64,000 nucleotides of DNA. Origin: Marinoscillum furvescens DSM 4134 (GTDB lineage: Bacteria > Bacteroidota > Bacteroidia > Cytophagales > Cyclobacteriaceae). The notes beneath the pieces were generated by a model, which was given only the letters and a program-made list of their open reading frames with translations, made no database searches and had not been told where the DNA came from. This document shows positions 59,772-64,000 of this stretch, in pieces; position 1 is the stretch's first letter; every line of letters begins with the position of its first letter. The translations under genes were made by a program, and so were the position numbers. The stretch is taken from the NCBI RefSeq assembly GCF_003386095.1, contig NZ_QREG01000017.1:62001-126000 (forward strand). Direction: 5' to 3'.

Positions 59772-62084
59772 ATGGAAATTCAGGACGTATTTAATAATCT
59801 GTGGAGGCGAAAATGGGTAGTGTTGATCACGCTGGTAGTAGGTGCTCTAGTGACACTTTTCTTTCTGCAATTTCGGGAAGAGACCTTTAAGTCCACTGCA
59901 CGCATTTCCACAGGATATACCATCACTGATCAGGTAGATCTCAACGAGCCATCAGAGCGCATGAGAGACCAGGACGTCAGATTCAATAATTTATTGGAGC
60001 TTATGAAGTCACCTGTAAGCTTCAACTTATTGTCGTACCGGCTGTTGCTACATGATCTAAATCATGATCAGGAGCAAACATTTAGGTATCCCAAAGATCC
60101 CTCGGTGATATTAGAGGAGGATCGTTTCACCCGAATGGGTAAACAGCTCAACGCTAAAATGCGGGCACTTACCTCAGACTACCAGCCGTCGCTTTATTCG
60201 TTTTTTGAAGATGCGGAGATCGAGCTGGTCAAAAAAGAAGTAAAAGAGAAGCTTCGTGCTCATGAGGCGTTGGACCCTTCGGATCCAAATTTCGACCTCA
60301 TACGTAAGTTTCTGCTTGCGTTTGGTTATGATTATCAGGCCGTGAGTGATGCTCTCAATATTTACCGTGTTTTTGGTACAGATTATATCAATGTGGAGTT
60401 TGAATCTCATGACCGGGAATTGTCTGCATTTGCAGCCAATACTTTTAGTAAGGAGTTTATAGACTACTATGCAACCATTCGCGGAGAGCACTCCAATGAA
60501 TCTGTGGCATTTCTGAAAGAGGTAGCAGCAGAGCGAAAGGCTATTTTGGACAATAAGCTCTCCCAGCTGGAAGGCTATGGCGTATCTGATGCCATGGGAG
60601 AGGGCGAGCGTGCCAGTCGATACAGTCAACTGGTGGATCTGGAGCGCCGCAGAGATGAACTGCGCAGTGCTGTGCAGGAGCACAGACTCACTATCAACCA
60701 ATTAGAGCAGGACGTATCCGGCTCTGGAGGAGGTAGTCAGCAAAACCAACGTGTAGTAGCACTTCAGGATCAAATACGAGCACTACAGCGCCGCTATGTA
60801 TCCACAGGATCTACTAATCGTGAGTTGTCAGATTCTCTGGCTTATCTCCGGGGCAGGTTGCGTTCGCTTATCGCCAGATTAGATACCGATACCGAAACGG
60901 TGGGTACGTCAGATCTGGAGCAGCAGCTAAAGACCGCTCGTATAGACTATCAGGTAGCTCAAAATGACCTCCAGCAGGTCAACGCGCGAATTAATCAGCT
61001 ACAATACGGATTTTCGAATGACGAGGAGCAGAGTGATGAGGTGGCTGCCCTTAAAAATGAAATAGAGGTAGCCAAGCAGGATTACAACGAAGTATTGAGA
61101 AAACTTAATCAGGCAAAAAATCAACAGGTTACAGAAAGTTCGCTTCGTCAGGTACTGGCTGCCACTCCCGCACTCAACCCATCTTCGATGAAAAGCATCT
61201 ATGTGCTCTGCATTTCGGTGTTTAGCTGCTTTGCTTTAGCTGTTTTGGTCATCATACTAGGAATGATCACGGATGACACCATTCGTACACCTTACCGTTT
61301 TCAGAAGATGGTAAACCTCAAACTTCAGGCAGTGCTCAACAAAGTGAGCCTGAAGAAGCTTGACTTTCATAAGATTTTTATCTCGGAGTATAGTCCCAAG
61401 CGTGAAGTGGAGTTTTACAAATCATCACTTCGCCATTTACGTTACCAGATAGAGGGGATGAATTCAAAAATTTTCTTGTTTACCAGCCTGAGGCCTGGAG
61501 CCGGTAAAACCTCTATCATCAATTCGCTGGCCTACGTTTTTAGTTTGCTCAAAAAGCGCGTGTTAATTATCGATACCAACTTTAAGAATAATTCGCTCAC
61601 ACAGATCTACGGATCCGGGCTGAAGGAGGTGAAGGTAGTGCAAAAGCGGATGGTCTCTAAGCGATCACCACGCATGGCCAAAGTAACCGCCAATGGTGCT
61701 GGGGCTGAGGACGAAGAGCTCGTAGAAATGAAGAGTTCACTGGACCTGGTAAACCCTACAGACTATGATGACATCTTTTTCGTAGGCAATAGCGGTATCA
61801 CGGGAAACTCACCATCAGAAATGCTTTCACGACGAGATTTTAAAAAATTTGTCTTGATGATGGCTGAGCAGTTTGATTATATTTTCCTGGAAGGTCCGGC
61901 ACTCAATGATCATTCGGACAGTAGGGAGCTGGTAAGCTTTGTGCAGCGCGTAGTTACGGTGGTCAATGCTCAGGATACCGTTCGCCCTGTAGATGAGCAG
62001 TCTATTGAGTTTGTAAAATCTCTGAAAGGCAAGTCTGCAGGCGCAGTGCTCAATCAGGTAGTGCTCGAAGATATACGCGATTAG
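59772..62084 (+). CDS. Polysaccharide co-polymerase with BY-kinase-like domain, altered Walker residues
   Basis: 770 residues. A Wzz-type chain-length domain lies between two helices (about 16-36 and 470-495), with a long coiled coil in the periplasm (about 265-450). The cytoplasmic ATPase domain has Walker A at about 574 (RPGAGKTS) but Walker A' reads IIDTNFKNN instead of the usual IDADxR, and the Walker B region reads IFLEGPALN where most have an Asp. No C-terminal tyrosine cluster is present. The family controls export and length of exopolysaccharide; autokinase activity is doubtful here. Opposite in direction to the receiver-transferase pair. Confidence 0.9.
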   Translation: MEIQDVFNNLWRRKWVVLITLVVGALVTLFFLQFREETFKSTARISTGYTITDQVDLNEPSERMRDQDVRFNNLLELMKSPVSFNLLSYRLLLHDLNHDQEQTFRYPKDPSVILEEDRFTRMGKQLNAKMRALTSDYQPSLYSFFEDAEIELVKKEVKEKLRAHEALDPSDPNFDLIRKFLLAFGYDYQAVSDALNIYRVFGTDYINVEFESHDRELSAFAANTFSKEFIDYYATIRGEHSNESVAFLKEVAAERKAILDNKLSQLEGYGVSDAMGEGERASRYSQLVDLERRRDELRSAVQEHRLTINQLEQDVSGSGGGSQQNQRVVALQDQIRALQRRYVSTGSTNRELSDSLAYLRGRLRSLIARLDTDTETVGTSDLEQQLKTARIDYQVAQNDLQQVNARINQLQYGFSNDEEQSDEVAALKNEIEVAKQDYNEVLRKLNQAKNQQVTESSLRQVLAATPALNPSSMKSIYVLCISVFSCFALAVLVIILGMITDDTIRTPYRFQKMVNLKLQAVLNKVSLKKLDFHKIFISEYSPKREVEFYKSSLRHLRYQIEGMNSKIFLFTSLRPGAGKTSIINSLAYVFSLLKKRVLIIDTNFKNNSLTQIYGSGLKEVKVVQKRMVSKRSPRMAKVTANGAGAEDEELVEMKSSLDLVNPTDYDDIFFVGNSGITGNSPSEMLSRRDFKKFVLMMAEQFDYIFLEGPALNDHSDSRELVSFVQRVVTVVNAQDTVRPVDEQSIEFVKSLKGKSAGAVLNQVVLEDIRD

Positions 62085-62116
62085 TTTTCGACTCCTATGT
62101 CGGATGTATAGTGTGG

Positions 62117-62151
62117 CAGGCGCCTGTAGTTTCAGGCGCCTGTTTTTTTTT
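62117..62151 (+). terminator. Rho-independent terminator after the co-polymerase gene
   Basis: CAGGCGCCTG, loop TAGTTT, CAGGCGCCTG, then nine T. The T tract touches the stop codon of the convergent sulfotransferase gene. Confidence 0.93.
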
Positions 62152-63116
62152 CACCACCAGTGGCTCAGGTTTTTACCTGTTAGTTTTTGTAAGTTTTGGA
62201 TGTCCTCACCGTAGATGTCCCGAGTAAGTATTTGCTTGATTTCTGGATCCATGGCTGGTTTTTCCAGGTTACGCTTCCTAAGCTTTACAAGTAGGCTTTG
62301 CAGCTGTGGACTTTCTTTTAGCTCTTGATAGTACTTGCCAAACACGCGTTTAGACAGCTTTGGCAATAAGCCATGGTTGCCGATAAGTCCGTCCAACGAT
62401 TTGTTTTTCACAATGCCTGATTGATTAAGGGCCACGAGTTTATCTACCTGAAAGTCTGTATCTACGCCTAAAAATGCATAAATGTCTTTTAACACTTCGG
62501 GGCCATTTGCCTTGAATTCGTCAAACAGGTATACCTTAATTTGGTCTGCACCAAAGAGCTGGTAATACCTGCTGAGGTTTTTGTAGTAAAAGCCTTCACG
62601 TATGAGATCGTTTCGTTTCCACCAAATGCTGCTTTGGTCCAGACAATCAGAAAAGTGACGAGTTGGTAGCCGGTTTTCACGTGCCAAATGCATGTACCTG
62701 GACCATAGGCGTTCTGCGGGTTGTCTGAAAATGGCTATTAACTTCATGTTTGGATTGTGATAGCGAATACGCTCAGGAGCCATTTGGTGGTACAGGTAAG
62801 TGTTGGAGGTTTCGCCGCTCACTTGTTCGGAAGTGGCCCCATCAAATAGTGTCTGGTAGTCTTCCAGATTGGTGACGGATTGCCGGTAGTGCCATTGTTC
62901 TCCTGGTCGTGCCGCCAGGTCTGCTTCAGAGAGCATTTCATACCCAAAGAAGTTGGGTTCCTTTACCGGGGAAATATAGATTTCGGGGTGTTGTTTCAAG
63001 TAGTTGTCGAGAGATGTGGTACCGCACTTACCAGCCCCAATCACCAAAAAGTCTGGCATCCATTCATGGGATTTTTGAGTGTATAGCTGATTGTCTTTCG
63101 CTTTAGTGGCTTGCAT
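62151..63116 (-). CDS. PAPS-dependent sulfotransferase
   Basis: 321 residues, soluble. Transfers sulfate from PAPS to a hydroxyl or amine, here most likely on a polysaccharide. Seen: the 5'-phosphosulfate loop VIGAGKCGTTSLDNYL at about residue 25-40, the 3'-phosphate motif MKLIAIFRQPAERLWSRYMH, and SPVKEPNFFG, together a bacterial heparan-type sulfotransferase arrangement. The neighbours on both sides are polysaccharide export genes, supporting a sulfated surface polymer. PAPS synthesis genes are not in the window. Confidence 0.93.
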   Translation of the reverse strand: MQATKAKDNQLYTQKSHEWMPDFLVIGAGKCGTTSLDNYLKQHPEIYISPVKEPNFFGYEMLSEADLAARPGEQWHYRQSVTNLEDYQTLFDGATSEQVSGETSNTYLYHQMAPERIRYHNPNMKLIAIFRQPAERLWSRYMHLARENRLPTRHFSDCLDQSSIWWKRNDLIREGFYYKNLSRYYQLFGADQIKVYLFDEFKANGPEVLKDIYAFLGVDTDFQVDKLVALNQSGIVKNKSLDGLIGNHGLLPKLSKRVFGKYYQELKESPQLQSLLVKLRKRNLEKPAMDPEIKQILTRDIYGEDIQNLQKLTGKNLSHWW

Positions 63117-63278
63117 TTGTGTGTTGCTTTATGGTTTTTTTAAAAGTAACCATGACAATGGGCAGTACTTATGCTCTCGGACTTACAATTGCCTTACAAG
63201 GCAGAGGTTTTTGGCTAGAGGGCTGCATTAGCAACATTTTAGCCTCTTCATTTGCTGCTGCACCAAGGCAAAACATTT

Positions 63279-64000
63279 ATGGGAAAGCAATCATATTGGA
63301 TACAAGCAGGGAAGCTTACGCTTTTTCAGCGCCTGGCTATGCTAGGGTTTGGTGTGCTTAATTTTTACCTGCTAGTACGTATGCTTCCCCAGGAAGGATA
63401 TGGCGTATGGATGCTATTCGTTTCTGTGACTACTCTCATACACACCATACGCGAAGGTTTTTTTAAAAAGCCGCTGATTCGGTTTTTGGGTAAACTTGAA
63501 GGTGTTGAGCGAAGACGGTTGCAGGGGTCTTCATTTATTTTAAACCTGGCCTTTGCAGGGGCTAGTAGCTTGATTTTGGCTGTTGGTGCCAATGGTTTGC
63601 AGCGTGTCTGGGATGCCCCGGGATTGGAACAGCTATTTTATATCTACATACTTACCAATTGTTGCTGGGCAGTATTTGCGCATTACAACAACGTGCAGGA
63701 GGCTCATTTTCGTTTTATAGGGCCAATGACTTCCGGGGTGCTCAAAAATGGAGTGTTGTTCGTGGGAATTGTAACGTACTATTTTTCTAATTGGCAGATA
63801 GATATCGTTACACTTGGGGTCTTGGATTTGGTTGCCACAGGTATAGCTGCTGTTACTGCTTATTGGTTTGGAAAAGGACTGGCCAAGCGTAAGGTGTTTT
63901 GGAGTAAAAGCTGGGCTTATCGGTTGTTTCACTATGGGAAATATACGCTGGGCACGAACATTAGTGGGATAATTCTGCGAAATACTGATAGCTGGATGCT
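63279..64000 (+). CDS. Oligosaccharide flippase (Wzx/MATE-like), 3' end outside the window
   Basis: Starts at ATG 63279 with MGKQSYWIQAGKLTLFQRLA and stays open to the last base, about 240 residues. Hydrophobic helices alternate with short basic loops; LVRMLPQEGYGVWMLF and REGFFKKPLIRFLG are typical of polysaccharide-synthesis flippases that move lipid-linked repeats across the inner membrane. It fits the initiating transferase and co-polymerase nearby. The 162 bases upstream hold a small GCCTT-AAGGC hairpin near 63190 but no clear promoter box. Confidence 0.85.
   Translation, partial: MGKQSYWIQAGKLTLFQRLAMLGFGVLNFYLLVRMLPQEGYGVWMLFVSVTTLIHTIREGFFKKPLIRFLGKLEGVERRRLQGSSFILNLAFAGASSLILAVGANGLQRVWDAPGLEQLFYIYILTNCCWAVFAHYNNVQEAHFRFIGPMTSGVLKNGVLFVGIVTYYFSNWQIDIVTLGVLDLVATGIAAVTAYWFGKGLAKRKVFWSKSWAYRLFHYGKYTLGTNISGIILRNTDSWM

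Overview
The window reads as chromosomal DNA of an aerobic, probably marine member of the Bacteroidota, most likely of the Cytophagales type. The pointers are -7 boxes of the Bacteroidota form TAnnTTTG, weak or absent Shine-Dalgarno sequences, typical Bacteroidota families (a TamL-like lipoprotein, DUF1573, DUF3050, DUF4369-TlpA, carboxypeptidase-regulatory-domain TonB-type receptors, LytTR regulators) and oxygen-dependent HemF. This placement is inference; there is no rRNA or tRNA gene in the window to settle it. No CRISPR array, insertion sequence, prophage or plasmid function was seen.

Bases 1-46,000 are mostly housekeeping. alaS (5' end cut by the window edge), gatB and a TlpA-like lipoprotein form one plus-strand run. 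Facing it are pcm, an acyl-CoA thioesterase and a small proline-rich protein with a possible HolD-like tail. Riboflavin synthase overlaps a LytTR response regulator. On the minus strand a TamL-like outer-membrane assembly protein leads into hemF and a PAP2 phosphatase. Then come an rRNA/tRNA methyltransferase, pgi, a Ca2+/Na+ antiporter, a phosphohexomutase, trpS, a DUF1573 protein, an M1 peptidase, a 47-residue membrane-protein candidate and gyrB. A kynA-MORN-CoA-binding run is divergent from a glutaryl-CoA-dehydrogenase-like gene, suggesting tryptophan catabolism. Next are two exported amidohydrolase-like proteins, of whose three domains only one keeps an obvious metal site, a SulP anion transporter, DUF3050, FkbM methyltransferase, a single-domain response regulator, a ROK sugar kinase, a CHASE-PAS histidine kinase, an outer-membrane barrel, a TonB-type receptor, an MFS transporter and an uncharacterised barrel protein.

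Bases 46,369-64,000 look like a surface polysaccharide locus with built-in signalling: a GT2 glycosyltransferase; a 1905-residue hybrid histidine kinase with a long poly-HAMP array encoded by nine in-register 276-bp repeats; a receiver-kinase protein; two paralogous secreted parallel beta-helix proteins; an initiating phosphoglycosyltransferase with a degenerate receiver-like domain at its N-terminus; a stand-alone receiver overlapping it; a Wzz/BY-kinase-like co-polymerase with altered Walker residues; a sulfotransferase; and a Wzx-type flippase running off the end. Together they suggest a sulfated exopolysaccharide whose first step may be coupled to two-component signalling by protein-protein contact.

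The most interesting items are that signalling-to-polysaccharide arrangement, the indel-free HAMP repeat, a cluster of five ACTACA motifs nested in inverted repeats between the beta-helix genes, the amidohydrolase-like pseudo-enzymes, the possible diiron site in DUF3050, and the small membrane-protein gene beside gyrB.
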